Below, in pieces: positions 28,086-37,252 of a DNA stretch of 64,000 bases. Source of the stretch: Albimonas donghaensis. GTDB lineage: Bacteria; Pseudomonadota; Alphaproteobacteria; Rhodobacterales; Rhodobacteraceae. Made by a program: the position numbers and the translations under genes. Numbering within the stretch: position 1 is the first letter of the stretch; every line of letters starts with the position of its first letter. Under the pieces are notes generated by a model that was given only the letters and a program-made list of their open reading frames with translations, had not been told where the DNA came from and did not search any database. Where the stretch lies: assembly GCF_900106695.1 (NCBI RefSeq), contig NZ_FNMZ01000003.1, positions 62,001-126,000 on the forward strand. Direction: 5' to 3'.

Positions 28086-29885
28086 ATGAACCATCCCGCC
28101 CCCATCGCCCCCAGCCCCGCCGCGCCCGCGGCCCGCGCCACCCGCGCGGCCTCCGCCGACCGGTCGCGCAACATCGCGCCGGATACGCGGGGGGAGAACT
28201 ACTGGGACCTCGACCCCTCCCTGCGCGCGCTGCTGCCGCTCTACATGGACCCGGCGCTGCTCGCGCATCTCACCCCCCATATGGCGGAGCTGGGAGAGCT
28301 GGCCGGCGGACGGCTGGGCGCGCTGGCCGACACCTGCGAGCGGCATGAGCCGGTCCTGCATCGCCGCGACCGCTACGGGCGGGACGAGGAATGGCTGGAA
28401 TTCCACCCCGCCTACCGGGAGATGGAGTCCATCGCCTTCGGCCGCTTCGGCATGCACGCCATGACCAACCGCGCCGGCGTGCTGGGCTGGCCCGACAAGA
28501 TGCCGCCCATCGCCAAATACATCTTCCACTACCTGTTCAGCCAGGCCGAGTTCGGGCTGCTCTGCCCGGTGAACCTGACCGACAGCTCCTCGCATCTCGT
28601 GGACCTGTTCGGGACCGAGGAGATCCGCGCGCGCTTCCTGCCCGGCATGTGGTCCCAGGACATGGGCGAGCTGCTGCGCTGCGCCCAGTTCATGACCGAA
28701 AAGGCCGGGGGCTCGGATATCGGGCGCTCGGACCTCACCGCGGTGAAGGACGGGGACGGCTGGCGGCTGTGGGGGGAGAAGTGGTTCTGCTCCAACGTCG
28801 ACGCCGAGGCCGCGGTGCTGCTGGCGCGGCCCGAAGACGGGCCCGAGGGCTCGAAGGGGCTGGGGCTGTTCCTGATGCCCAAGACCCTGCCGGACGGGAG
28901 CCGCAACAGCTACCGGATCATGCGGCTGAAGGAGAAGATGGGCTCGAAATCCATGGCCTCGGGCGAGATCATGTTCGAGGGGGCGGTGGCCTATCCGCTG
29001 GGGGCGCTGGACCAGGGGCTCAAGCAGATGCTGGTGATGGTCAATTCCTCGCGCATCTCGCACCTGACGCGGGCGGCGGGGATGATGCGCCGCTGCTGGA
29101 ACGAGGCGATGGCCGCGGCGACCCATCGCGACGCCTTCGGCAAACGGGTGATCCAGCATCCGCTGATGCGCCGCCAGCTGATGAAGCTGCTGATCCCGAC
29201 CGAGCAGGCGCTTTCGGCGCTGCTTTATACGGCGGCGATGTCGGGCGACGGCTCGGAGCGGGCCTCCAGGGTGCTGCGCATCCTGACCCCGATCGTCAAA
29301 TACCGCGCCTGCCGGGACAACGTGCCGGTGGCGACGGGGGCGTTGGAGGCCCGCGGCGGCAACGGATATATCGAGGACTGGCCGAATTCCCGCCTGGTGC
29401 GCGACGCGCATCTGGGCCTGTTGTGGGAGGGGACGTCGAACATCAACGCGCTGGACGCCGTGCAGCGGGCCGTGGGCAAGGCCCGCGCCCATGAGGCGCT
29501 GGCCGAGGACCTGGCGGAGCGGATCGAGGCCGCGGGGCTGCCCGGCCAGTTCCGCACGCGCTTGTCGGGGGCCGTGGACCGGGCGATCCGTTTCGCGGAC
29601 GAGGTGGCCTCGGACCCCGCGCATGAACGCTTCAGCCGCGAGGCGTCGGGCCAGCTCTACCACGCCGTGACCGCCGCGCTGCTGGCCGCCGAGGGCCAGG
29701 CGCTGGGCGAGGCGGGGGGCGACGCCCGCCGCCTGCTGATGGCCCGGCTGGTGGTGGAGCACCGGATGAAGGAGGCCTCGCCGCCCTCGCTGGCCGCCCG
29801 GAAATGGGAGGAGGAGGCGATCGACCTGCTGCTGTCCGACGCGCCGGTCAGCCTCGCCGACGCGACGCGGCTGGTTCAGGCCTGA
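28086..29885 (+). CDS. Acyl-CoA dehydrogenase, AidB-like large form
   Basis: A 599-residue flavoprotein, longer than the standard 380-400 residues, with an N-terminal extension (residues 1-130). The dehydrogenase core shows AQFMTEKAGGSDIGRSDLTA, EKWFCSN, MRLKEKMGSKSMASGEIMF and the C-terminal ARGGNGYIEDWPNSRLVRDA, then LWEGTSNI. The layout is of AidB-like or broad-range acyl-CoA dehydrogenases; the substrate is unknown. A strong GGAGGAAA lies before the ATG. Confidence 0.88.
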   Translation: MNHPAPIAPSPAAPAARATRAASADRSRNIAPDTRGENYWDLDPSLRALLPLYMDPALLAHLTPHMAELGELAGGRLGALADTCERHEPVLHRRDRYGRDEEWLEFHPAYREMESIAFGRFGMHAMTNRAGVLGWPDKMPPIAKYIFHYLFSQAEFGLLCPVNLTDSSSHLVDLFGTEEIRARFLPGMWSQDMGELLRCAQFMTEKAGGSDIGRSDLTAVKDGDGWRLWGEKWFCSNVDAEAAVLLARPEDGPEGSKGLGLFLMPKTLPDGSRNSYRIMRLKEKMGSKSMASGEIMFEGAVAYPLGALDQGLKQMLVMVNSSRISHLTRAAGMMRRCWNEAMAAATHRDAFGKRVIQHPLMRRQLMKLLIPTEQALSALLYTAAMSGDGSERASRVLRILTPIVKYRACRDNVPVATGALEARGGNGYIEDWPNSRLVRDAHLGLLWEGTSNINALDAVQRAVGKARAHEALAEDLAERIEAAGLPGQFRTRLSGAVDRAIRFADEVASDPAHERFSREASGQLYHAVTAALLAAEGQALGEAGGDARRLLMARLVVEHRMKEASPPSLAARKWEEEAIDLLLSDAPVSLADATRLVQA

Positions 29886-29924
29886 GGGGCGGGGCGGGCC
29901 GGGGATCAGGCCGGGGCCGGGGGG

Positions 29925-30806
29925 TCAGAGGATCACCCGCGGCTCCGGCAGGCCCTTCGCCTCCACCTGCGCCGCGTAGACCATCCCGGCGCCGGCATGG
30001 GCGGGATCGGAGAGATCCAGCCCCTCCTGCGCGGTGGTGACGAAGAGGGTCGAGAGATCCGCCCCCCCGAAGGCCGGGCAGGAGACATGGGCGGCGGGAA
30101 AGGACGGACCGTCGGTGATCCCGCCCTGCGGCGGGATCACCGCCACCCGGCCCGCGCCCCAGAGCGCCAGCCACATCCGTCCGTCCGCGTCGATCACCGC
30201 GCCGTCGGGGTTCAGGCCGAGGGGGCGGAGGTCGAGGAACGGCTCCGGGTCGCCGGAGGGCCAGCCGTCGGCCGGGTTCAGGCGCTGGCGCCAGACCGTG
30301 CCGCGGGCGGTGTCGGCGAAATGCGCGAAGCCGCCGTCGGGGGTGAAGCAGATGGCGTTGGGGATGGTGATGCCGGGGTGGAGCTTGCGGATCTCGCCGC
30401 GGTGGAGGCGGTAGATGGCGCCGGCGCCGGGCTCGGCCCGCTTGCCCATGGTCCCGATCCAGAAGCCGCCCCAAGGGTCGGCGCAGCCGTCATTGGAGCG
30501 GGTGGCGGGGTCGTCGGCCTCCAGCGGGGCCACGGGCTCCACGGCGCCGGAGGCGAGGTCGAGCAGGCTCAGCCCGGTTTCGCCGGCCACCAGCAGCCGG
30601 TCCCGATCCACCCAGCCCGCCGCGGAGACATGGCCGGGAAACGCCCATTCCAGCGGGCCGGAGGCGTCGGAGGACCGCAGGCGGTTCTCAAGGATGTCGA
30701 ACCAGAACAACTGGTTGCGCTCGGGGTGCCAGAGCGGGCCCTCGCCGAGATGGCAGGGGCGAGGGTCGTGCGCGCTGGCGGCGGAGGCGGGGATGGGGGC
30801 GGTCAT
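29925..30806 (-). CDS. SMP-30/gluconolactonase family sugar lactonase
   Basis: A 293-residue six-bladed beta-propeller lactonase opening sugar 1,4- or 1,5-lactones. Signatures are HLGEGPLWHPERNQLFWFDI (metal-binding Glu), SNDGCADPWGGFWIGTM and LNPDGAVIDADGRMWLALW. As the last gene of the ChvE operon it probably hydrolyses L-arabinono- and D-galactonolactone made by the SDR enzyme. Its ATG overlaps the dgoA stop by 4 bases. Confidence 0.88.
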   Translation of the reverse strand: MTAPIPASAASAHDPRPCHLGEGPLWHPERNQLFWFDILENRLRSSDASGPLEWAFPGHVSAAGWVDRDRLLVAGETGLSLLDLASGAVEPVAPLEADDPATRSNDGCADPWGGFWIGTMGKRAEPGAGAIYRLHRGEIRKLHPGITIPNAICFTPDGGFAHFADTARGTVWRQRLNPADGWPSGDPEPFLDLRPLGLNPDGAVIDADGRMWLALWGAGRVAVIPPQGGITDGPSFPAAHVSCPAFGGADLSTLFVTTAQEGLDLSDPAHAGAGMVYAAQVEAKGLPEPRVIL

Positions 30807-31468
30807 TCGGCGCCCGCCTCGATCCGGGCCTGGGCGGCGTCCCAGGCGGCGACCGTGGCGCGGGCGCGGGCGCCGACCTCTCCGGCCCCCATCCCCGGCG
30901 CGTAGAGCGAGCTTCCCAGTCCGAAACCCGAGGCGCCGGCGGCGAGCCAGGCCGGGAAATCCGCAGGCCCGACGCCGCCGACCGGCAGCGCCTGGGCGCC
31001 GGCGGGCAGCACCGCGCGCAGGGCCTTGAGCCCCTCCGGCCCCATCAGGAAGGCGGGGAACAGCTTCAGCCCGTCGGCGCCGGCGGCCAGCGCGGCGAAG
31101 CATTCGGTGGCGGTGAAGACGCCGGGCAGGCAGGTGAGCCCGGCGGCCTTGGCGGCCCGGATCACCGCCGGGTCGGCGTTGGGCGCCACGATCAGCCGAC
31201 CCCCGGCGCCGGCGACGGCCTCCACCTCGGCCTTGGTCAGCACGGTGCCGGCGCCGATCAGCGCGCGGTCCCCGAACGCCTCGGCCAGTCGGGCGATGGA
31301 GACGAGCGGGTCGGGCGAGTTCAGCGGCACCTCGATCCGGTCGATGCCCTCGGCGAGCAGCGCCTCGCCCACCGCCACGGCCTCCTCCGGGCGCAGGCCG
31401 CGGAGGATGGCGACGAGGTTGCGGGCGGAGTTCGGGGTCGTGTTCGGGGTCGTGTTCGGGGCGGTCAT
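30803..31468 (-). CDS. dgoA: 2-dehydro-3-deoxy-6-phosphogalactonate aldolase
   Basis: A 221-residue KDPG-family aldolase splitting 2-keto-3-deoxy-6-phosphogalactonate into pyruvate and glyceraldehyde-3-phosphate. It has LVAILRGLRPEEAVAVGEAL, the GIDRIEVPLNSPDPL variant typical of DgoA, GAGTVL, and the Schiff-base Lys in GLKLFPA. The first 13 residues (MTAPNTTPNTTPN) come from a tandem 12-base repeat and are not part of the fold. The start overlaps the dgoK stop. Confidence 0.9.
   Translation of the reverse strand: MTAPNTTPNTTPNSARNLVAILRGLRPEEAVAVGEALLAEGIDRIEVPLNSPDPLVSIARLAEAFGDRALIGAGTVLTKAEVEAVAGAGGRLIVAPNADPAVIRAAKAAGLTCLPGVFTATECFAALAAGADGLKLFPAFLMGPEGLKALRAVLPAGAQALPVGGVGPADFPAWLAAGASGFGLGSSLYAPGMGAGEVGARARATVAAWDAAQARIEAGAE
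31430..31459 (-). repeat. 12-base tandem repeat in the dgoA 5' end
   Basis: Coding-strand unit CCGAACACGACC occurs twice and is followed by half a unit (CCGAAC), giving PNTTPNTTPN at residues 4-13. It lengthens the disordered N-terminus without shifting the frame. Confidence 0.7.
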
Positions 31469-32436
31469 TCCGCTTTCTCCCACAGCGCGGCATGGGCGGC
31501 GCGCAGACCGTCCAGCACGGCCTCGGTCGGGTCGAGACGGGTGACGTAGGCGCCCTGCGCCTCCAGCGCGGTGGCGTAGCCCGCGGTCGGGCCGGGGGCG
31601 CCGATCAGCGCCACTTCGCGCCCCAGCCACCAGGGGCGGGAGGCCGCGAGCTCCATCCCGATCAGCATTCCCGAAAGCCGCGCGCGGGCGCGGGAGGGGG
31701 GAAGATCGTTCAACAGATGCTCGGCGCGCAAGGCGAACAGGCCCGCCACGCTTTCGGGCCGGGACATGGCGGTGTCCAGCGCCTCGGCGAAATCGGCGGC
31801 GGCGTCGGGCGAGACCTCGCCGGGCGCGCCGTCCTCTCGCATCCCGTGGCGCAGGATCGAGGAGGTGGAGAGCAGGGCGTAAAGCTCCCCGGTCATGAAG
31901 CTGCGGAAGGAGACGACCTCCTCGGCGCTGATATGGGCCCATTTGGTATGGGTGCCGGGCAGGCAGACCACGCCGTCGAAACGGGGGCGGCGGGCGATCA
32001 GGCCGGCGATCTGGGTTTCCTCCCCCCGCATCACGTCGGCGGGCCTGGCCTGCGAAAGGCCGGGGAGGATGCGCACGTCCAGCCGCGGATCGGCGCCCGG
32101 CGGGGTGATGGCGCGGGCGGGGTCGAGCGGGGCGCAGGGGACGGGCGCGTAGGGCGCCTCGGCCCAGCCGGCGCGGGCGCCGGCCATGCCGCAGACCAGC
32201 GTGGGGACCGGGTCCGACAGCCCGCCGGGCAGGCCGGCGGGGGGCAGCCAGTCGGCCACGGCCGCGGTCAGGGCGGGGCCGAAATCCTCCGGCGCCAGCC
32301 CGCCCATGCCGCGGGGCGAGGCGGTTTCGGCCAGCGCCCGCCCCTCCGCGTCCATCGCCCAGGCCCGCAGGTTGCTGGTGCCCCAGTCGACCGCGATCCA
32401 GTCGGGGCCGGCCCGGTCGGCGCGTTCTCCGCTCAT
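31465..32436 (-). CDS. dgoK: 2-dehydro-3-deoxygalactonokinase
   Basis: A 323-residue sugar-acid kinase phosphorylating 2-keto-3-deoxygalactonate in the De Ley-Doudoroff route. Key blocks: WIAVDWGTSNLRAWAM (phosphate-binding), GMAGARAGW, GEETQIAGL and LPGTHTKWAHI, the last highly typical of DgoK. Co-transcribed with dgoA through a 4-base overlap, and 40 bases after the dehydratase gene. Confidence 0.92.
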   Translation of the reverse strand: MSGERADRAGPDWIAVDWGTSNLRAWAMDAEGRALAETASPRGMGGLAPEDFGPALTAAVADWLPPAGLPGGLSDPVPTLVCGMAGARAGWAEAPYAPVPCAPLDPARAITPPGADPRLDVRILPGLSQARPADVMRGEETQIAGLIARRPRFDGVVCLPGTHTKWAHISAEEVVSFRSFMTGELYALLSTSSILRHGMREDGAPGEVSPDAAADFAEALDTAMSRPESVAGLFALRAEHLLNDLPPSRARARLSGMLIGMELAASRPWWLGREVALIGAPGPTAGYATALEAQGAYVTRLDPTEAVLDGLRAAHAALWEKAE

Positions 32437-32476
32437 GCTCTCTCCTCCCGCGCGGCGGTGGGGCGCGCCCGCGCCG

Positions 32477-34222
32477 TCAGTGGCTGTCCCGCGGCACCGG
32501 GGCTCCGCGGCAGCCCTTCAGGAAGTCGAAATCCGCCCCGGTGTCGGCGCCCTGCACATGGTCGTGAAACAGCCGCGCATAACCGCCCGACGGCGCCTCG
32601 ACCGGGGTTTTCCACGCCTCCAGCCGCGCCGCAAGCTCGGCCTCGTCGACTTCCAGCGTGATCGAGCGCCCCGGCACGTCGAGCGAGATCATGTCCCCCG
32701 TCCGCACCACCGCCAGCGGTCCGCCGCGCGCGGCCTCGGGCGACACATGCAGGACCACGGTCCCGTAGGCCGTGCCCGACATGCGCGCGTCCGAGATCCG
32801 CACCATGTCGGTGATCCCCTTGCGCAACACCTTGGGAGGCAGGCCCATATTGCCGACCTCGGGCATGCCGGGATAGCCGCGCGGCCCGCAATTGCGCATG
32901 ACCATGACGCAGGTCTCGTCGATATCGAGATCCTCGTCCTCGATCCGGGCCTTGTAGTCGTCGATGTCCTCGAAAACCACGGCCCGGCCGCGATGCGTCA
33001 GCAGATGCTCGGACGCCGCGGAGGGCTTGAGCACCGCGCCGTCGGGGGCGAGGTTGCCGCGCAGCACCGCGATGCCGCCCTGTTGGGTCAGCGCGCGTTC
33101 GACGGGGCGGATGACCTCCTCGTTCCAGTTGCGGGCGTCCTTGACCTCATCCCAGATCGGGCCGCCGGAGACGGTGATCGAGTCGCGGTTCAGCAGCCCG
33201 CCCTCGCCGAGCATCTTCATCACCACGGGCAGGCCGCCGGCGTAGAAGAACTCCTCCATCAGGTATTCGCCCGAGGGCATGAGATTGACGATGGTCGGCA
33301 CGTCGCGGCCCAGCCGGTCCCAGTCCACCAGGCTCAGGTCCAGCCCCACGCGGCCGGCGATGGCGAGCAGGTGGATGACCGCGTTGGTCGACCCGCCGAT
33401 GGCGCCGTTGGCGCGGATGGCGTTCTCGAAGGCCTGCATGGTGAGGATGTCGGAGGGCTTGAGATCGTCCTTCACCATGTCGACGATGCGGCGGCCGCTG
33501 AGATGGGCCATCACCCGGCGGCGGCTGTCCACCGCGGGGATCGCGGCGTTGCCCGACAGCGCCATGCCCAGCGCCTCGGCCATGCTGGCCATGGTGGACG
33601 CCGTGCCCATGGTGTTGCACGAGCCGGGGGAGCGGGACATGGCGCTTTCGGCCTCCAGGAATTCCTCCTGGGTCATCTTCCCGGCCTTGATGTCCTCGGA
33701 CATGCGCCACAGCGCGGTGCCCGAGCCCACGCGCTCGCCCCGGAACCAGCCGTTCAGCATCGGCCCGCCGGAGACGAGGATGGCGGGGATGTCCACCGAG
33801 GCCGCGCCCATCAGCAAAGCCGGGGTGGTCTTGTCGCAGCCGGCCAGCAGCACCACGCCGTCGAGCGGGTTGGCGCGCAGGGCCTCCTCCACGTCCATGG
33901 CGGCGAGGTTGCGATACATCATCGCCGAGGGGCGCAGCGCGCTTTCCCCGGTGGAGAAGACCGGGAATTCCACCGGCAGGCCGCCGGCCTCGTAGATGCC
34001 GTGGCGCACCCGTTCGGCGAGATCGCGCAGATGCGCGTTGCACGGCGTGAGCTGGGACCAGGTGTTGCAGATCCCCACGACCGGGCGGCCGTCGAACAGG
34101 TCCGCCGGCAGTCCCTGGTTCTTCATCCAGGAGCGGTGGTAGATGTGATCGCGCGAGGTCGAGCCGAACCACTCGGTCGAGCGCAGCTTGCGCGGCCAGT
34201 CCGCGGGCTTGAAAGCGGTCAT
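32477..34222 (-). CDS. araC: L-arabinonate dehydratase (IlvD/Edd family)
   Basis: A 581-residue Fe-S dehydratase. The start WPRKLRSTEWFGSTSRDHIY and end DFLKGCRGAPVPRDSH match Rhizobium L-arabinonate dehydratase closely, and the cluster-ligand cysteines appear in GICNTWSQLTPCN, LLAGCDKTTPA and SPGSCNTMGTAS. It removes water from L-arabinonate, and probably from stereochemically similar D-galactonate or D-fuconate. The symbol araC here means the dehydratase, not the AraC regulator. Its ATG overlaps the SDR stop. Confidence 0.88.
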   Translation of the reverse strand: MTAFKPADWPRKLRSTEWFGSTSRDHIYHRSWMKNQGLPADLFDGRPVVGICNTWSQLTPCNAHLRDLAERVRHGIYEAGGLPVEFPVFSTGESALRPSAMMYRNLAAMDVEEALRANPLDGVVLLAGCDKTTPALLMGAASVDIPAILVSGGPMLNGWFRGERVGSGTALWRMSEDIKAGKMTQEEFLEAESAMSRSPGSCNTMGTASTMASMAEALGMALSGNAAIPAVDSRRRVMAHLSGRRIVDMVKDDLKPSDILTMQAFENAIRANGAIGGSTNAVIHLLAIAGRVGLDLSLVDWDRLGRDVPTIVNLMPSGEYLMEEFFYAGGLPVVMKMLGEGGLLNRDSITVSGGPIWDEVKDARNWNEEVIRPVERALTQQGGIAVLRGNLAPDGAVLKPSAASEHLLTHRGRAVVFEDIDDYKARIEDEDLDIDETCVMVMRNCGPRGYPGMPEVGNMGLPPKVLRKGITDMVRISDARMSGTAYGTVVLHVSPEAARGGPLAVVRTGDMISLDVPGRSITLEVDEAELAARLEAWKTPVEAPSGGYARLFHDHVQGADTGADFDFLKGCRGAPVPRDSH

Positions 34223-35028
34223 ACCCATCCCCCATCCACAATGAAGTTCTGCGCCGAACACATCGCCGAGGCGTCCGAGGCGAGGAACAGCGCCATTTGC
34301 GCGATATTCCAGGGCAGCACCGGCCCCGGCAGGCATTGCGAACGCGCGATCTGCTCGCGCGCCGCGTCGTCCACCCAGAGGCGGAGCTGCTTTTCGGTCA
34401 TCACCCAGCCCGGAACCAGCGTGTTGACCCGGATGCGGTCGCGCCCGAGGTCGCGGGCGAGGCTGCGGGTCAGCCCGTGGGTCGCGGCCTTGCAGGCGGC
34501 GTAGACCGGGTAGCCGGCGCCGGCCATCATCCAGCTGATCGAGCCGAAATTGACGATGGTCCCGCCCCCCGCCGCCCGCATCATCGGGGCCGCGGCCTGG
34601 GCGGCGACGAAGGCGTGCTTGAGGTTGACCGCGACGATGCCGTCGAAACGGTCGGGGCCGACCTCTCCCACGCCGTGCCGCTGGTCGTTGGCGGCGTTGT
34701 TGAGCAGCGCGGTGATCGGGCCATGGGCCTCCGCCGCCGCCCGGATCGCGGCCTGGTAGGCGGCGGCGTCGGTGACGTCGACCGGGGCGAAGCGGATGGT
34801 CGCGCCCTGCCCGGCCAGTTCGGCGGCCAGCGCCTCGCCGGCCTCGCGGGCGAGGTCGACGAAGGCCACGCGCGCGCCCTGGGCGGCGAAGGCGCGGGTC
34901 AGCGCCTCTCCGATGCCGGTGGCGCCGCCGGAGATCAGCACCGAGCGGCCGCGCAGGTCGGGATAGGTCGCCAGCGCGGCCGGGCCGGGTTCGGCGGCGG
35001 GCGCGGCGGAAGACGCGGCGGGGCTCAC
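34219..35028 (-). CDS. SDR-family sugar 1-dehydrogenase
   Basis: A 269-residue short-chain dehydrogenase. After a 21-residue Ala/Pro-rich N-tail come YPDLRGRSVLISGGATGIGE (NAD-binding), NNAANDQRH, IVNFGSISWMMAGAGYPVYA with the Ser-Tyr pair and Lys in YAACKAATHG. These resemble Caulobacter XylB-type pentose dehydrogenases. In this operon it should oxidise L-arabinose or D-galactose at C1 to the lactone. The GTG start overlaps the gguC stop as GTGA; a later start in the disordered tail is possible. Confidence 0.82.
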   Translation of the reverse strand: MSPAASSAAPAAEPGPAALATYPDLRGRSVLISGGATGIGEALTRAFAAQGARVAFVDLAREAGEALAAELAGQGATIRFAPVDVTDAAAYQAAIRAAAEAHGPITALLNNAANDQRHGVGEVGPDRFDGIVAVNLKHAFVAAQAAAPMMRAAGGGTIVNFGSISWMMAGAGYPVYAACKAATHGLTRSLARDLGRDRIRVNTLVPGWVMTEKQLRLWVDDAAREQIARSQCLPGPVLPWNIAQMALFLASDASAMCSAQNFIVDGGWV

Positions 35029-36023
35029 AGCGCCCTCACCGGGGCCGGGATCGCGTCCGGATCGGCGGGCGCCGGGGCGACGGCCAGCGGGTTGCGCAGG
35101 GGCAGGCCGAAGGCGGGGCTCTCGATCTCAAACACGTCGCCGGGGCGGGTGCGGATCCCGTCGGAAAAGCTCAGCGTCGCGGTGCCGAACATGTGGACAT
35201 GCACGTCGCCGGGCTGGCGGAACAGGTCGTATTTGAAGTGATGCGCCTCCAGGTTGGCGATGCTGTGGGACATGTTGGCCTCGCCCGACAGGAACGGCTT
35301 CTCGAAGATCGTCTCGCCGTCGCGGATCACGCGGGAGACGCCCTCGACGCTTGCGGGCAGGTCGCCGACCCGCAGCTCCGGCCCGAAGGCGGCGGGGCGC
35401 AGCTTGGAATGGGCGAGGTAGAGGTAGTTGATCCGCTCGGTCACATGGTCGGAGAACTCGTTGCCCAGCGCGAAGCCGAGCCGGAAGGGGGCGCCGTCCG
35501 GGCCGATGAGGTAGATCCCGGCGATCTCGGGCTCCTCTCCGCCATCCAGCGCGAAGGCGGGCGAGACCAGCGGCGCGCCCGGCGCGACGGCGGCCGCGCC
35601 GGCGCCCTTCCAGAACCATTCGGGCGCCACGCCCATGCGGCCGGGTTCGGGCTTGCCGCCCTCGATCCCCATGCGGAACATCTTCATGGAGTCGCTGAGG
35701 CTCTCCTCCCCCTCCGCCTGCGCCTTGGCGTGCATGGCGTCGCGGGCGGAGGCGGAGCCGAGATGGGTCAGCCCGGTGCCGGTCAGCATCATGTGCGCCG
35801 GGTCGGGATGGCGGACCGGGCAGTCCAGCCGGCCGGCCGCGAGCAGCACGGGAAGGTCGACCGGGTCGCCCTCGCCGCGGCGGGCGACGATCTCGGCCAG
35901 GCCGGCGCCGATGGCGATGGCGTCATGGGCGAGGTCGAGCACCGTCTCGGCGCCCGGCACCAGGCGCGCGGTCTCGCCCTCGCGCACGACCACGCCGCCG
36001 CCCTTGAGTTGCGAAAGATGCAT
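35025..36023 (-). CDS. gguC: GguC/AraD1-family protein (fumarylacetoacetate-hydrolase fold)
   Basis: A 332-residue FAH-superfamily protein beginning MHLSQLKGGGVVVREG. It has acidic metal-binding-type residues in the core (for example HMMLTGTGLTHLGSA, PEWFWKG, and EPEIAGIYLIGPDG). Archaeal relatives dehydrate 2-keto-3-deoxypentonates to alpha-ketoglutarate semialdehyde, so here it probably handles 2-keto-3-deoxy-L-arabinonate. The Agrobacterium gguC gene holds the same place after gguB. The reaction is inferred from family and context. Confidence 0.8.
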   Translation of the reverse strand: MHLSQLKGGGVVVREGETARLVPGAETVLDLAHDAIAIGAGLAEIVARRGEGDPVDLPVLLAAGRLDCPVRHPDPAHMMLTGTGLTHLGSASARDAMHAKAQAEGEESLSDSMKMFRMGIEGGKPEPGRMGVAPEWFWKGAGAAAVAPGAPLVSPAFALDGGEEPEIAGIYLIGPDGAPFRLGFALGNEFSDHVTERINYLYLAHSKLRPAAFGPELRVGDLPASVEGVSRVIRDGETIFEKPFLSGEANMSHSIANLEAHHFKYDLFRQPGDVHVHMFGTATLSFSDGIRTRPGDVFEIESPAFGLPLRNPLAVAPAPADPDAIPAPVRAL

Positions 36024-36026
36024 GGG

Positions 36027-37238
36027 TCAGCCCGCCTTGTTCCGGTTGTAGACGTCGAAGATCACGGCGGAGAGCAGCACCAGCCCCTTGATCACCTGCT
36101 GGTAGTCGATGCCGACCCCGAGCAGGGACATGCCGTTGTTCATCACGCCCATGATGAAGGCCCCGACCACGGCGCCGATGATCTTGCCGACGCCGCCCGA
36201 CATGGAGGCGCCGCCGATGAACACCGCCGCGATCACGTCGAGCTCGAAGCTGACGCCGGCCTTGGGGGTCGCGGTGTTGAGCCGGGCCGCGAAGATCAGC
36301 CCCGCCAGCGCCGCCAGCATCCCCATGTTGCAGAAGGTCAGGAAGGTCAGCCGCTCGGCGTTGATGCCCGACAGCTTGGCGGCCTTGTAGTTGCCGCCGA
36401 CCGCGTAGATGCGCCGCCCGACCACGGTGGAGTTCATCAGGAACGTGTAGGCGCAGATCAGCACCGCCATGGTCATCAGCACGTTGGGCAGGCCGCGATA
36501 GGTGGCCAGCAGCCAGGCGACGTAGACGATCGCCGCCGCGACAAGCCCGTTCTTGGCGAGGAAGAAGCCCAGCGGCTCGTCCTCGATCCCGTAGCGCACG
36601 CGCCGGCCGCGGGCCCGCGCCGCCATCCACACGATCGCCGCGGCCCCGGCCGCGCCCAGCAGGGCGGCGGTCCAGTTGGGGCGGCCCTCGGTGAACACGT
36701 CGCCCACGAAGCCGGTGGAGAGCTGCTGGAAGCTAGGCGGGAACGGCCCCACCGACTGGCCTTCGAGCAGCCACAGGGTCAGGCCGCGGAACACCAGCAT
36801 GCCGGCCAGCGTGACGATGAAGGAGGGGATCTTCCAATAGGCGATCCAGTAGCCCTGGGCCGCGCCGATGACGATGCCCGCGATCAGGCAGACCGGGACC
36901 ACCATCCAGGTGGGCCAGCCCCAATGCACCGACATCACCGCCGCGAGCCCGCCCACGAAGGCCACCACCGAGCCGACCGAGAGGTCGATATGCCCGGCCA
37001 CGATGACCAGCAGCATGCCCAGCGCCATGATGATGATGTAGCTGTTCTGCAGGAACAGGTTGGTCAGGTTCACCGGACGCATCAGCGTGCCGTCGGTGAC
37101 CACCTGGAAGAACAGCATGATGGCGAACAGCGCCAGCAGCATGCCGTATTCGCGCAGGTGGCCCTTCAGGAAGGCCCCGATCCCGCCGCCTCCGCCCGGC
37201 TTGCCGCCGCCGCCCTCGTTATCGGTCGTGCTGGTCAT
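36027..37238 (-). CDS. gguB: Sugar ABC transporter permease
   Basis: A 403-residue permease of the ribose/xylose ABC type with about ten helices, starting with a Gly-rich cytoplasmic tail. Signatures: NLFLQNSYIIIMALGMLLVI, AGHIDLSVGSVVAFVGG, and AVFIGGASMSGGVGKIIGAV. It forms the channel for the ChvE-bound sugar. Gene order chvE-gguA-gguB-gguC supports the name. Confidence 0.92.
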   Translation of the reverse strand: MTSTTDNEGGGGKPGGGGGIGAFLKGHLREYGMLLALFAIMLFFQVVTDGTLMRPVNLTNLFLQNSYIIIMALGMLLVIVAGHIDLSVGSVVAFVGGLAAVMSVHWGWPTWMVVPVCLIAGIVIGAAQGYWIAYWKIPSFIVTLAGMLVFRGLTLWLLEGQSVGPFPPSFQQLSTGFVGDVFTEGRPNWTAALLGAAGAAAIVWMAARARGRRVRYGIEDEPLGFFLAKNGLVAAAIVYVAWLLATYRGLPNVLMTMAVLICAYTFLMNSTVVGRRIYAVGGNYKAAKLSGINAERLTFLTFCNMGMLAALAGLIFAARLNTATPKAGVSFELDVIAAVFIGGASMSGGVGKIIGAVVGAFIMGVMNNGMSLLGVGIDYQQVIKGLVLLSAVIFDVYNRNKAG

Positions 37239-37252
37239 CTTCGGCCCCTCCC

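Noticed and set aside
32186-34504. A 772-codon plus-strand frame
   Set aside because: Antisense shadow of the arabinonate dehydratase and its neighbours, which match known proteins end to end.
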